From DAMCZI01 sp032095175 (GTDB taxonomy: Bacteria > Bacillota > Clostridia > Clostridiales > Caloramatoraceae), in the NCBI GenBank assembly GCA_032095175.1, contig DAMCZI010000019.1, positions 30,046-94,045 of the forward strand: a DNA stretch of 64,000 nucleotides, in the 5' to 3' direction. The position numbers and the translations under genes were made by a program. The notes below the pieces were generated by a model, which was not told the origin of the DNA, did not search any database, and saw only the letters and a program-made list of their open reading frames with translations. Below, piece after piece: positions 17,193-26,674 of the stretch. The stretch's first letter is position 1. The number at the start of each line of letters is the position of its first letter.

Positions 17193-18215
17193 ATGGGTCG
17201 CAAAAATAAAAAAAGAGAGCTGTACATATTTATTTCAATAATCGTTCTTCTATCAATAATACTTGGAACCTGTACATATCTTGCATTTGGAGATGAAATT
17301 CCTAAAAATATGGTTTCGGCATCATCTCCATCAAAGGTTATAGATAAGATTAGAGAAACACAGGTAAAGGGTGGAAAGCTTGAAATATCTCCTGAGGAAC
17401 TAAATGGAACAATATCGGATATACTTAAAAAGCCAATAACTAAAAAAGGCGTAACAATTAAAGGGGCATACTTTGATATTAAGGATAATAGCATGCTGAT
17501 TTATATTCCAATAAAATATAAAAACCTAAACCTTTTACCTAACATCAAAGGAAATATAGAATATAAAAATGATAAACTTATTTTTAGGATATCATCAATA
17601 AAGCTTGGAAAATTAAAACTCCCTAAAGGACTTTTGATGAGTAAGCTTAAAAAATACTCCAATGAGGATGTTTTTATTGCAGATGATAGAATTGAAGTGA
17701 GTAAATATATTCTTCCCTTTCATGCTGAGAACATCTATATAAAGGATGGAAAAATAGATGCGGATATTCAAGCTTTAAGTGCTGTTGTCAATACTAGTGT
17801 TCCTGCTGTTGATATTAAAAATGGACAGAATAACAACCAGAGCAGCATACAGAATAATAAACAAACCAGCAGTGCATCCAATAGCACTGCAAAAAACAGT
17901 AATACTGTACCAGTTATTTCTCAAACTGGTGTTAAATCAAATTATTCAAAAACATTAAAAGAAATAAGTGGTCAGCTTAATGGCGTAATGTCATCTGTTA
18001 ATACTAAAAAGGAAAAACAAATAATATCAACAATTCAATCAGTTGTAAACAAGGTTTCAAATAATCCAAACTACCCATATCAAGCTGAAGCTAATTGGGT
18101 TAAATCAACATATAAAAAGCTTCCAACTGATGGGAGGTCAAGGGTTAAAAGTGCGATATTGAATAATGTTGATATAACTAAGGTTTTAAGACTGATAAAT
18201 ATATTTGGAGTATAA
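17193..18215 (+). CDS. Membrane-anchored extracytoplasmic protein, DUF2140/YpmS-like
   Basis: About 340 residues: a basic N-terminus, one membrane segment (LYIFISIIVLLSIILGTCTYLAF, about 7-29), then a predicted extracytoplasmic domain with alternating beta segments (LEISPEELNGTISDILKK ... GVTIKGAYFDIKDNSMLIYIPI). That layout resembles YpmS-type proteins that fold against the membrane surface, but the match is by pattern only. Residues about 205-245 form a low-complexity N/Q/S/T linker, followed by a helical tail. ATG 17193 sits 8 bases after GGAG; the TTG at 17190 is less likely. It is a single gene with a terminator behind it. Confidence 0.6.
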   Translation: MGRKNKKRELYIFISIIVLLSIILGTCTYLAFGDEIPKNMVSASSPSKVIDKIRETQVKGGKLEISPEELNGTISDILKKPITKKGVTIKGAYFDIKDNSMLIYIPIKYKNLNLLPNIKGNIEYKNDKLIFRISSIKLGKLKLPKGLLMSKLKKYSNEDVFIADDRIEVSKYILPFHAENIYIKDGKIDADIQALSAVVNTSVPAVDIKNGQNNNQSSIQNNKQTSSASNSTAKNSNTVPVISQTGVKSNYSKTLKEISGQLNGVMSSVNTKKEKQIISTIQSVVNKVSNNPNYPYQAEANWVKSTYKKLPTDGRSRVKSAILNNVDITKVLRLINIFGV

Positions 18216-18251
18216 TTAATAAAAAGTGCCGGCTATCTGGTGCAAGGTATG

Positions 18252-18283
18252 GAAGCTCTGCTTAAATGTAGGGCTTTTTTTAT
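18252..18283 (+). terminator. Intrinsic terminator
   Basis: AAGCTCTGC (18253-18261) pairs with GTAGGGCTT (18268-18276), including two G-U pairs, followed directly by TTTTTTT. The rest of the gap up to 18480 is A/T-rich with no visible gene. Confidence 0.8.
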
Positions 18284-18440
18284 TGGTAATATTTTCTGAA
18301 AAAAATTTTAATGTTAAAAAGTAAGCAAATAAAAATCCAATTACTATAACAGCAGACAGCTTTGAAGTAAACTTTTATTGATTTATCTATATTCTTTATA
18401 AAAATTAAAATGATACAGGTGAAAATATATAATATAACAG

Positions 18441-18516
18441 TGTCGAAAAAATATCAAAAAAACCTTAAAAATCAATGAAAATAGATATTGATACAGTAAA
18501 ATATATAATGTATAAT
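18441..18516 (+). promoter_or_regulatory. pflB promoter with upstream TGTCGAA
   Basis: TTGATA (18488-18493) and TATAAT (18511-18516) are spaced exactly 17 nt, 37 nt before the pflB start, with AGGAGG as ribosome site. TGTCGAA at 18441-18447 matches the Spo0A box core, but a 7-mer is expected several times by chance in this window, so control by Spo0A is only a possibility. Confidence 0.7.
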
Positions 18517-18553
18517 AGAGCTACAAACAAGAGAACCATAGGAGGCGATAACT

Positions 18554-20779
18554 ATGAAATATAATCAGTGGAATGGATTCAAAGAAGGAAAATGGATAGA
18601 CGAAATAGATGTAAGAGACTTTATTCAAAATAACTACAAACCATATGAAGGAGACAGCTCCTTCCTTGCAGGTACAACAGAAAAAACAAAAAAGGTATGG
18701 GAAAAGGCAGCTGACCTTATACAGGAAGAAATAAGAAAAGGAATAATAGGAATTGACACAGATACAGTATCAGGAATAACAGCATACAAGCCAGGATACT
18801 TGGACAAGGAGAATGAGGTTATCGTAGGCTTTCAGACAGATGAACCACTAAAGAGAATTGTAAACCCATTTGGTGGAATAAGAATGGCAACACAGGCAGC
18901 TGATGCTTATGGATATAAGGTTAATGATGATATTGTAAATACTTTCACAAAATACAGAAAGACACACAACCAGGGAGTATTTGATGCATATACAAAGGAA
19001 ATAAAGCTTGCAAGAAAAGCTGGAGTTGTTACAGGACTTCCAGATGCATACGGAAGAGGAAGAATAATAGGAGACTACAGAAGACTTGCGCTTTATGGAG
19101 TAGACTTCCTTATAGAAAAGAAGAAGGCTGATCTTGATTCATTAACAGGCCCAATGGTTGAAGAAACAATAAGACTTAGGGAAGATGTTACAGAACAGAT
19201 AAGAGCATTAGAAGAAATAAAGGAAATGGCACAGTCCTATGGGTATGATGTTTCACAGCCAGCAAAGAATGCAGCAGAGGCAGTACAGTTTGTATACTTT
19301 GCATACCTTGCAGCAGTAAAGCAGCAAAACGGTGCGGCAATGTCATTAGGTAGAGTAAGTACCTTCCTTGACATATACATTGAAAGAGACATTGAAAACG
19401 GAGTAATTACAGAGGCTGAAGCACAGGAATTAATGGACCAGTTCATAATAAAGCTAAGAATGGTAAGACACCTAAGAACTCCAGAATACAACGAATTGTT
19501 TGCAGGAGACCCAACATGGGTTACAGAATCAATAGGTGGTATGGGAGTAGATGGAAGAACCCTTGTAACAAAGAACAGCTACAGATTCCTCCATACACTT
19601 ATAAACCTTGGATCAGCTCCAGAGCCAAACATGACAGTTCTATGGTCAACAAAGCTTCCAGAAAGCTTCAAAAAGTTTTGTGCTGAAATATCAATTGAAA
19701 CTGACTCAGTACAATATGAAAATGATGATTTAATGAGACAAACCTTTGGAGATGACTATGGAATAGCATGCTGTGTATCAGCAATGAAGATTGGTAAGCA
19801 GATGCAGTTCTTTGGAGCAAGATCAAACCTTGCAAAGGCTCTTCTATACGCAATAAACGGAGGAGTAGATGAAAAGCTTGGAATTCAGGTTGCTCCTAAG
19901 ATGGATGTTCCAGAGGGAGAATATCTAAACTATGAGGGTGTTTTAGCAAGATTTGAAAAGGTTATGGAATGGCTTGCTGGACTTTATGTTGATACAATGA
20001 ATATTATCCACTACATGCATGATAAATACGCATATGAGTCAGCACAGCTTGCACTACATGATGTTAAAATAGACAGGCTTATGGCATTTGGAGTAGCAGG
20101 ACTTTCAGTTGCAGCAGATTCATTAAGTGCTATAAAATATGCAAAGGTTAAGCCAATAAGAGAAAATGGAATCGCAGTTGGTTTTGAAATAGAAGGAGAT
20201 TATCCAAAGTACGGAAATGATGATGATAGGGTAGACAGCATTGCAGTACACATTGTTGAGAAGTTCAATGAAGAACTACACAAACACCCAACCTACAGAA
20301 ATGCAATACACACATTATCAATCCTTACAATAACATCAAACGTTGTTTATGGTAAGAAGACAGGTTCAACTCCAGATGGAAGAAAGCTTGGAGAACCATT
20401 TGCACCAGGAGCTAACCCAATGCATGGAAGAGATATAAGCGGTGCACTTGCATCCTTAAACTCAGTTGCAAAGATACCATATTCAAGCTGTATGGATGGA
20501 GTATCCAACACCTTCTCAATCGTTCCAGAATCTTTAGGAAAGGATATGGAAGCAAGAAAGGGAAATCTAGTTTCTATACTTGATGGATACTTCTCACAGA
20601 GTGCGCACCACTTAAATGTAAATGTTCTTAACAGAGAAGTATTGATGGATGCAATGGAACATCCTGAAAAGTACCCATCACTTACAATAAGAGTTTCAGG
20701 ATATGCTGTAAACTTCAACAGACTATCCCAAAATCAGCAGATGGAAGTAATAAGGAGAACCTTCCACGAAAGGATGTAG
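18554..20779 (+). CDS. pflB: Formate C-acetyltransferase (pyruvate formate-lyase)
   Basis: This 741-residue glycyl-radical enzyme splits pyruvate with CoA into acetyl-CoA and formate in the cytoplasm under anaerobic conditions. The adjacent active-site cysteines are in GIACCVSAM at about 406-407, and the radical glycine is in RVSGYAVNF at about 715, close to the C-terminus. Length and motifs are those of true PFL rather than a diol dehydratase or benzylsuccinate relative. It follows a near-consensus promoter and is tightly coupled to pflA five bases downstream. Codon use is highly biased (ATA, AGA, CTT, GGA), as in a strongly expressed gene. Confidence 0.97.
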   Translation: MKYNQWNGFKEGKWIDEIDVRDFIQNNYKPYEGDSSFLAGTTEKTKKVWEKAADLIQEEIRKGIIGIDTDTVSGITAYKPGYLDKENEVIVGFQTDEPLKRIVNPFGGIRMATQAADAYGYKVNDDIVNTFTKYRKTHNQGVFDAYTKEIKLARKAGVVTGLPDAYGRGRIIGDYRRLALYGVDFLIEKKKADLDSLTGPMVEETIRLREDVTEQIRALEEIKEMAQSYGYDVSQPAKNAAEAVQFVYFAYLAAVKQQNGAAMSLGRVSTFLDIYIERDIENGVITEAEAQELMDQFIIKLRMVRHLRTPEYNELFAGDPTWVTESIGGMGVDGRTLVTKNSYRFLHTLINLGSAPEPNMTVLWSTKLPESFKKFCAEISIETDSVQYENDDLMRQTFGDDYGIACCVSAMKIGKQMQFFGARSNLAKALLYAINGGVDEKLGIQVAPKMDVPEGEYLNYEGVLARFEKVMEWLAGLYVDTMNIIHYMHDKYAYESAQLALHDVKIDRLMAFGVAGLSVAADSLSAIKYAKVKPIRENGIAVGFEIEGDYPKYGNDDDRVDSIAVHIVEKFNEELHKHPTYRNAIHTLSILTITSNVVYGKKTGSTPDGRKLGEPFAPGANPMHGRDISGALASLNSVAKIPYSSCMDGVSNTFSIVPESLGKDMEARKGNLVSILDGYFSQSAHHLNVNVLNREVLMDAMEHPEKYPSLTIRVSGYAVNFNRLSQNQQMEVIRRTFHERM

Positions 20780-20784
20780 TAAAA

Positions 20785-21552
20785 ATGACAATGGCAAGAA
20801 TACACTCAATAGAAACAATGGGTCTTGTTGATGGTCCTGGAGTTAGAGTAGTAGTATTCATGCAGGGTTGTAAGCTCAGATGCGCCTACTGCCATAACCC
20901 GGATACATGGGGGTTAAAGGGCGGTCAGGAGATATCAGCTGAAGAGCTTTTAAATAAAATTAAAAGATATAAACCTTACTTTAAAGCCTCTGGAGGAGGA
21001 ATAACCCTCTCCGGAGGAGATCCTCTTCTACAACCGGAGTTTGTTTCTGAGCTTTTTAAAATGTGTAAAGAAGAAGGCATACACACAGCATTAGACACAG
21101 CAGGATACGGATTTGGCGAATACGATGAAATATTGAAATATACAGACCTTGTACTACTAGATATAAAGCACATAGATGAAACAGAACACAAAAAGCTTAC
21201 TGGAAAAGGAAGAAACGGATTTTTAGAATTTTTAGATGCAGTAAAAAGAAACAGAACCAAGCTTTGGATTAGGCATGTGGTGGTACCTGGCATAACGGAT
21301 TCAGATGAACACATAAGAAGGGTTGCAGAATATATAAACACTATACCGAATGTAGAAAAAGTCGAACTACTGCCGTACCACACATATGGAGAGGATAAAT
21401 ATAAGGCATTAAATTTACCATATAGATTAGAGGGAACTCCTCCACTAAGCAGTGATCGATTGGAAGAGCTAAATAATATACTGAGTTCTGTATTAAGGTT
21501 AAGTAAAAGAAGTAATGCTGCTTTATCGGGCAGAAGTCTTGAAGTGGTTTGA
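20785..21552 (+). CDS. pflA: Pyruvate formate-lyase-activating enzyme
   Basis: The 255-residue radical-SAM enzyme installs the glycyl radical on PflB. The cluster motif GCKLRCAYCHNPD (C-x3-C-x2-C) is at about 29-36, and the family SAM-binding stretch GGGITLSGGDPLLQ follows at about 71-84. Its position directly after pflB confirms the partner. ATG 20791 is an alternative start with slightly longer spacing from GAAAGGA. A perfect terminator closes the operon. Confidence 0.96.
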   Translation: MTMARIHSIETMGLVDGPGVRVVVFMQGCKLRCAYCHNPDTWGLKGGQEISAEELLNKIKRYKPYFKASGGGITLSGGDPLLQPEFVSELFKMCKEEGIHTALDTAGYGFGEYDEILKYTDLVLLDIKHIDETEHKKLTGKGRNGFLEFLDAVKRNRTKLWIRHVVVPGITDSDEHIRRVAEYINTIPNVEKVELLPYHTYGEDKYKALNLPYRLEGTPPLSSDRLEELNNILSSVLRLSKRSNAALSGRSLEVV

Positions 21553-21642
21553 TTATAGATATTAATAGTAATGTGCGTTAAAAGATTACCCCTAAAATTA
21601 ATATTAGTTTGATATAAAGATAATTACAAATTTACCCCATAA

Positions 21643-21680
21643 AAAACTCCTCCATCCCCCCTGATGGAGGAGTTTTATCT
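21643..21680 (+). terminator. Intrinsic terminator of pflBA
   Basis: AAAACTCCTCCATC (21643-21656) pairs perfectly with GATGGAGGAGTTTT (21663-21676), followed by ATCTTTG. Confidence 0.88.
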
Positions 21681-21803
21681 TTGTTTAAAACATATAAATA
21701 TAATCAATAGATTCAATAATTTAAAATATGTTAACATCATTGCATATTTTCATATGTTTCAAAGTGGTATAATTACATATATTAATAAGGTTAGGGGGGT
21801 AAA

Positions 21804-22490
21804 ATGATTAAGAAGACTGATTATTTAAAGCACACTTTAAAGTTTGGAATTATAATTGTTATTTTTCTTTTTCTTGTTAAGATACTTCCGAGTATCAGTC
21901 ATATAAGAATTAAGGATATTACAGATGTTGTTGAAAAAAATATGGAATATGCATTGCTTATATTTCTATTGATATATGCAGTAAAGGGAATTATTTTCAT
22001 TATACCAACAGCGGTTATAACAATATCCGCAGGAATAATATTTAATCCAGTAGAGGCTTTAATAGTAAATCTAATAGGAGTCATATTGGAGCTAACAGCT
22101 ACATTTTATTTTGCACAGCTTCTTGGAAAATCCTTTGTACATAGGTTTATTAAAGGTAAAAATTTCGATGAATATTTAAATGCAAAAAAAATGAACCCCA
22201 AGAGGATATTTATACTAAGGCTTGTTCCAGTATTTCCTGTTGATGTGATCAGTGCAGTATTAGGAGTTTCTGGGGTAAGCATTTTCGATTACATTATCCC
22301 TTCCTTTATTGGCCTATTTCCAAGGGTATTCTGTTTTTCCCTCATAGGCGATGGAATACACAATCCACTATCTCCAGGATTCATAATACCTGTAGCACTA
22401 ACTCTGGTTTTAACTTTAGTATCACAATATTTTTATGAGAGAAGGAGCAAGGGAAAACTGGAGGGGCGAGAAGGGGATGTTGATATATAA
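21804..22490 (+). CDS. TVP38/TMEM64 (DedA-superfamily) membrane protein
   Basis: The 228-residue membrane protein has about six hydrophobic segments. The VTT/SNARE-associated core is visible as GVILELTATFYFAQLLGKSFVHRF and ILRLVPVFPVDVISAVLGVSGVSIFDYI, including the conserved R-x-x-P. The family scrambles or moves lipids across bacterial membranes; the specific lipid is unknown. An extended -10 (TGGTATAAT, 21765-21773) and AGGGGGG at the ribosome site show it has its own promoter. Confidence 0.87.
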   Translation: MIKKTDYLKHTLKFGIIIVIFLFLVKILPSISHIRIKDITDVVEKNMEYALLIFLLIYAVKGIIFIIPTAVITISAGIIFNPVEALIVNLIGVILELTATFYFAQLLGKSFVHRFIKGKNFDEYLNAKKMNPKRIFILRLVPVFPVDVISAVLGVSGVSIFDYIIPSFIGLFPRVFCFSLIGDGIHNPLSPGFIIPVALTLVLTLVSQYFYERRSKGKLEGREGDVDI

Positions 22491-22554
22491 TTTGTGTATT
22501 GACAAAAAACTGGACAGATATAGCTCAGCTAAAACTGATAAAATAGAAATTTTA

Positions 22555-22587
22555 AAGCTGCCGACAATACTAATTTGTCAGCAGCTT
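22555..22587. terminator. Terminator between converging genes
   Basis: AAGCTGC-CGACA and TTGTC-A-GCAGCTT form a hairpin with opposed single bulges. A/T-rich flanks on both sides would let it serve the TVP38 gene (+) and the acetyltransferase (-). Confidence 0.7.
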
Positions 22588-22592
22588 ATTTA

Positions 22593-23450
22593 TTATAAAG
22601 TAAGATACATTTCATACTGTTCTAGGAGATCCTTTTCAAATTCCATATGTTTTAAGTAGCCTTCAAAGGAAGCACTGCTTGGAAAGCTAATGGATATTTT
22701 TGAAAGATTAAGGTTTTTAACTGCATTTTTAATAAGCGCAGTTGCAATGCTTTTATTTCTATATTTCATGGGAATCCATAAAAAACTGATTTTACCGGTA
22801 TTTGATATACATATGGCTCCTGCAATATCATCTTTAATATCTGCTATAAATATATGTTGGCCTAAATATTTTTCAATACATTCAATATCATTTTGCCAGT
22901 TGATATGAACATCTAAAAGAGAGCTTCTTAGTGTTTTTAACTCTTCTAAACCAGCCTCTTTAATTGAAACATCATTAACATTATATCTTTCCAGCTTTGA
23001 TATATCCTTTAGGCTAAAGTACTTAAGCTTATATATTTTTTCATACCCAAGCTTTTCATAGAAATTTATAGCCCTATCATTTCCCAGGAGCACTTCTAGA
23101 AATAGCTGTTTGCATCCTTTTTTAATTGCTTCTTCCCTGTGAAGTCTAAAAAGTTCCTGGCTAACTCCTAAGCCTCTGAAATCTGGGTGAATACATAATG
23201 TACCGCATCTCATAGTTTTTATGCCTTCATAATCCTTAATTCCACCCATTATAAAACCAACAGGTGTATAACCACTAAAGGCTATAAAGGATGTTTCCCT
23301 GAAATTCCCCTCAGCTTCAAAAAATCGCTTTGTAAAAAAATCTTCATCCATCTCCAACCTTATTATGTAATCAGAAAACCCAATAGTGAATGCCTTAAAG
23401 ACCGTACTCATATCTACATCCGAACACCTTTTATATTGAACATAGCTCAT
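22593..23450 (-). CDS. Tandem-domain GNAT acetyltransferase
   Basis: The 285-residue protein contains two GNAT modules. The first is complete: TSFIAFSGYTPVGFIMGGI, then CIHPDFRGLGVSQELFRLHREEAIKKGCKQLFLEVLLGNDRAINFYEKLGYEKIYKL at about 85-150. The second, from about 165, is weaker (IPMKYRNKSIATALIKNAVKNLNLSKISI) and lacks the usual ending. Such double GNATs often keep one active and one structural domain. Substrate is unknown. The start ATG follows AAAGGAG on the minus strand. It is transcribed alone, convergent with the TVP38 gene. Confidence 0.85.
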   Translation of the reverse strand: MSYVQYKRCSDVDMSTVFKAFTIGFSDYIIRLEMDEDFFTKRFFEAEGNFRETSFIAFSGYTPVGFIMGGIKDYEGIKTMRCGTLCIHPDFRGLGVSQELFRLHREEAIKKGCKQLFLEVLLGNDRAINFYEKLGYEKIYKLKYFSLKDISKLERYNVNDVSIKEAGLEELKTLRSSLLDVHINWQNDIECIEKYLGQHIFIADIKDDIAGAICISNTGKISFLWIPMKYRNKSIATALIKNAVKNLNLSKISISFPSSASFEGYLKHMEFEKDLLEQYEMYLTL

Positions 23451-23960
23451 AGAATTATTCTCCTTTCAATCAATTTAATAAATATATATTTAATTCCTCC
23501 TAAAAAAAGTCATCTAGAATAACAAAAAAGAGTAACCGTCCCCAAACTTCAGGGACGGTTACTTAACTTATATAATTAAATGGTGAAATGTTTGAAGCGG
23601 ATTAAATGATGCTAATTGCGTTAACTGTAAGGGGGTGCAGGGGAATTGGAGTAAAAGAAAAGTAACCGTCCCTGCGGGTGGGGATTTTGAGAAAAAAGGA
23701 TAACTGTCCCGGGAATGGCTGCCATTCAGTAGTTTAAAGCGGTGAGTTTAGTGGGGTGATGCTTTAAATTGCAAGAAAAAATTCATTTGGGGAAAAGGGG
23801 GAATATTAGGTTTCACATGTTTAAAAAATCGGAAATGTCTGTTAGAATAGAATTGTAGGTCGTAATTAAGCATAAAATGGAAATGACATTTGGATTATAT
23901 GAAATTAAATTTTATTTAAAACAATACACAATCTAATCCGTACTTCAAGGAGGGATAAAT
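23451..23960. other. 510-bp intergenic region with AACCGTCCC palindrome
   Basis: No gene is supported here. AGTAACCGTCCC (23531-23542) and GGGACGGTTACT (23552-23563) form a perfect 12-bp hairpin. Degenerate copies of its end occur at 23661 (AGTAACCGTCCCTG) and near 23700 (TAACTGTCCC), so this is a small repeat cluster. The stretch must also hold the promoters for the acetyltransferase (-) and ptb (+), but I see no convincing pair. Confidence 0.6.
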
Positions 23961-24866
23961 GTGATAAAAGATTTTGAGGAACTATTAGCAATAGCTAAGG
24001 AAAGACCTAAAATGAAGCTTTCTGTTGCAGCAGCACAGGATGATGAAGTTTTAATTGCAGTAGATTCTGCAAGGAAGTTGGGTATTATCGATGCAATCCT
24101 TGTAGGCGATAAAGAGAAAATAGAAAGCATAGCAAAAGCAGCATCAATAGATATTTCAAAGTATGAAATAGTTGATGTTAAGGATTTAAAGGAAGCTGCT
24201 AGAACTGCAGTTGCCCTTGTATCACAGGGAAAGGCAGACTTCTTGATGAAGGGACTTTTAGGAACAGCAGATATTTTAAGAGCTGTTCTTGATAAGGAAA
24301 TAGGACTTAGAACAAAAAGCCTTCTCAGCCATGTAATGCTTTACAGTGTACCAACATATCACAAGATTATATTCCTAACAGATGGTGGAATGGTTACGTA
24401 TCCAGACTTGAATCAAAAGGTACAGCTTGTAAACAATGCTGTTAAGGTTGCAAAGGCCTTAGGAGTTAGTCCAGCACATGTTGCACCACTTTGTGCCGTT
24501 GAGGTTATAAATCCTGATATGCAGGCAACATTGGATGCAGCAGCACTTTCAAAGATGAGCCAGAGAGGACAGATAAAGGATTGCATAATAGATGGACCTT
24601 TAGCTCTTGATAATGCAATATCAAAGGAAGCAGCAAAGCATAAGGGAATAACAAGCCCTGTTGCAGGAGAAGCTGATATACTTCTTGTACCAAACATAGA
24701 AGCAGGAAACCTGTTAGGTAAATCACTAACATACTTTGCAAAGGCAAAATCAGCTGGAGTTATAATGGGAGCAAAGTGCCCAATAGTTCTTGTTTCAAGA
24801 GCAGATTCCCATGAATCAAAGCTATACTCAATAGCGCTTGGTTCTTTAACTGCAAGTATAAAATAA
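23961..24866 (+). CDS. ptb: Phosphate butyryltransferase family enzyme
   Basis: The 301-residue member of the phosphotransacetylase/phosphotransbutyrylase fold (KMKLSVAAAQDDEVLIAVDSARKLGIIDAILVG; GKADFLMKGLLGTADILRAVLDKE; PNIEAGNLLGKSLTYFA) converts an acyl-CoA and phosphate into an acyl-phosphate. Size and the DFLMKGLLGT motif favour the Ptb subgroup over Pta. The start is GTG behind AAGGAGGG (23947-23954). It lies directly before iorAB without any butyrate-forming genes, so branched or aromatic acyl-CoAs from amino acids are likely substrates. A partner butyrate kinase is not in the window. Confidence 0.88.
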   Translation: MIKDFEELLAIAKERPKMKLSVAAAQDDEVLIAVDSARKLGIIDAILVGDKEKIESIAKAASIDISKYEIVDVKDLKEAARTAVALVSQGKADFLMKGLLGTADILRAVLDKEIGLRTKSLLSHVMLYSVPTYHKIIFLTDGGMVTYPDLNQKVQLVNNAVKVAKALGVSPAHVAPLCAVEVINPDMQATLDAAALSKMSQRGQIKDCIIDGPLALDNAISKEAAKHKGITSPVAGEADILLVPNIEAGNLLGKSLTYFAKAKSAGVIMGAKCPIVLVSRADSHESKLYSIALGSLTASIK

Positions 24867-24911
24867 TATAAATTGTCATTAAGGATAACATTTATATAAG
24901 GGGGAAAAGTC

Positions 24912-26672
24912 ATGAAGAAAATGATGTCTGGTAATGAAGCCATTGCCAGGGGAGCCTATGAAGCTGGATGTACAGTGGCATCAGCCTATCCAGGAACACC
25001 AAGTACAGAAATACTTGAAAACATCGCAAACTATAAGGAAATCTACTGTGAATGGGCACCAAATGAAAAAGTAGCAACAGAAGTTGTTTCAGGTGCATCA
25101 ATAGCAGGAGCAAGAGCAATAACTACAATGAAGCACGTTGGATTAAACGTTGCTGCTGACCCTCTATTTACAATGGCATATGAAGGAGTTAATGGAGGAT
25201 TTGTTGTTGTTACAGCAGATGATCCTGGAATGCACAGCTCACAGAATGAACAGGACAACAGATACTATGCACCTCACGCAAAGGTTGCAATGATAGAACC
25301 ATCAGATAGCCAGGAAGCACTTGACTTTACAAAGCTTGCATTTGAAATAAGTGAAAAATTTGATACAGTAGTTCTTTTTAGAAGTACAACAAGAGTATCC
25401 CACAGCAAGAGCTTGGTTGAAACTGGAGAAAGAGTTGAAGTAGGAGTTAAGGACTACGTAAAGAATGTTAAGAAATATGTTATGATCCCAGCTCATTCAA
25501 GAGCAAAGCACTATGAAGTAGAGGAAAGACTTGCTAGACTTCAGGACTACTCAAACAACTGCCCATTAAACAAAATAGAATGGGGCTGCAAGAAGCTTGG
25601 TATAATAACGAGCGGTATTTCCTATCAGTATGCTAAGGAAGTATTTGGAGATAATGCTTCATACTTAAAGATAGGTATGAGCTACCCACTTCCTGACAAG
25701 ATGATTACTAAGTTTGCAAAGGCAGTGGACAAGATTCTTGTAATAGAGGAAAACGATCCATACCTTGAAAACTTCGTAAAGTCCCTTGGAATAGACTGTA
25801 TGGGAAAGGACTTCATTCCAATTTGCGGAGAATTAAACCCAGATATAATAAGAAGAGCATTTACAAAGGCAGAGAAGAAGGATCTTTATGATGTTGATGT
25901 AAAGGTACCATCAAGACCTCCAGTACTTTGTCCAGGATGTCCTCATAGAGGAATGTTCTATGCAGTAAGCAAGAAAAAGGATGTAATAGCAACAGGAGAT
26001 ATAGGCTGCTATACATTAGGCTTGATGCCTCCACTTAATGTAACTGATACAGTTATATGCATGGGTGGTGGAATATCTGCAGCAATAGGTTTTGAAAAGG
26101 CTGCAAAGATGGCAAATAGAAAGAACAAGATATTTGGATTCATTGGAGACTCAACCTTCTTCCATTCAGGAATGACAGGTTTAGTAAATGCTGTATACAA
26201 CAACAGCCCAATAGTTGCTGTAATACTTGACAACAGCATAACAGCAATGACTGGACATCAGCAAAACCCAGGAACAGGAAAAACACTTATGGGAGAGATT
26301 GCTCAGGTTGTTGATATAGAAAAGATTGTGAAGGCAATTGGAATAAAGGAAGAAAACATAAGAATAGTTGATCCATATAATCTTGAAGCAACTGAAAAAG
26401 CTGTACAGGATGCATATGATGCAACTGAACCATTTGTAATAATTACAAAGCAGCCATGTGCTCTTATTAAGGAAGTTCAGAAGAAGAGAGCGAACATGTA
26501 CTGTGAAGTAGATCAGGATAAGTGTAAGAAATGCAAGGCATGTATAAAAACAGGATGTCCTGCAATTTCATATAAAAATGGACAGGTTACAATAGACAGA
26601 AATATGTGCAACGGATGTACTATCTGTAAGCAGGTATGTAAATTTGATGCTATAACAAAGGTGGGTGAATAA
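24912..26672 (+). CDS. iorA: Indolepyruvate:ferredoxin oxidoreductase, alpha subunit
   Basis: The 586-residue TPP enzyme oxidatively decarboxylates aryl-pyruvates (from Trp, Phe, Tyr) to aryl-acetyl-CoA while reducing ferredoxin. It starts with the pyrimidine-binding domain (GNEAIARGAYEAGCTVASAYPGTPSTEI) and has the TPP-binding GDIGCYTLG ... MGGGISAAIGFE ... GDSTFFHSGMTGLVNAVYN region at about 355-430. Two C-terminal [4Fe-4S] motifs follow at about 535-580 (CKKCKACIKTGCP and CNGCTICKQVCK). It is complete, and iorB starts 2 bases after its stop. Confidence 0.95.
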   Translation: MKKMMSGNEAIARGAYEAGCTVASAYPGTPSTEILENIANYKEIYCEWAPNEKVATEVVSGASIAGARAITTMKHVGLNVAADPLFTMAYEGVNGGFVVVTADDPGMHSSQNEQDNRYYAPHAKVAMIEPSDSQEALDFTKLAFEISEKFDTVVLFRSTTRVSHSKSLVETGERVEVGVKDYVKNVKKYVMIPAHSRAKHYEVEERLARLQDYSNNCPLNKIEWGCKKLGIITSGISYQYAKEVFGDNASYLKIGMSYPLPDKMITKFAKAVDKILVIEENDPYLENFVKSLGIDCMGKDFIPICGELNPDIIRRAFTKAEKKDLYDVDVKVPSRPPVLCPGCPHRGMFYAVSKKKDVIATGDIGCYTLGLMPPLNVTDTVICMGGGISAAIGFEKAAKMANRKNKIFGFIGDSTFFHSGMTGLVNAVYNNSPIVAVILDNSITAMTGHQQNPGTGKTLMGEIAQVVDIEKIVKAIGIKEENIRIVDPYNLEATEKAVQDAYDATEPFVIITKQPCALIKEVQKKRANMYCEVDQDKCKKCKACIKTGCPAISYKNGQVTIDRNMCNGCTICKQVCKFDAITKVGE

Positions 26673-26674
26673 AT

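Noticed and set aside
18441..18447. TGTCGAA as proof of Spo0A control of pflB
   Set aside because: A 7-mer of this composition is expected several times by chance in 64 kb on two strands; kept only as a possibility.
23531..23711. Repeated AACCGTCCC stretches as a multi-operator array
   Set aside because: The second and third copies are single arms without dyads, more like decayed repeat ends.
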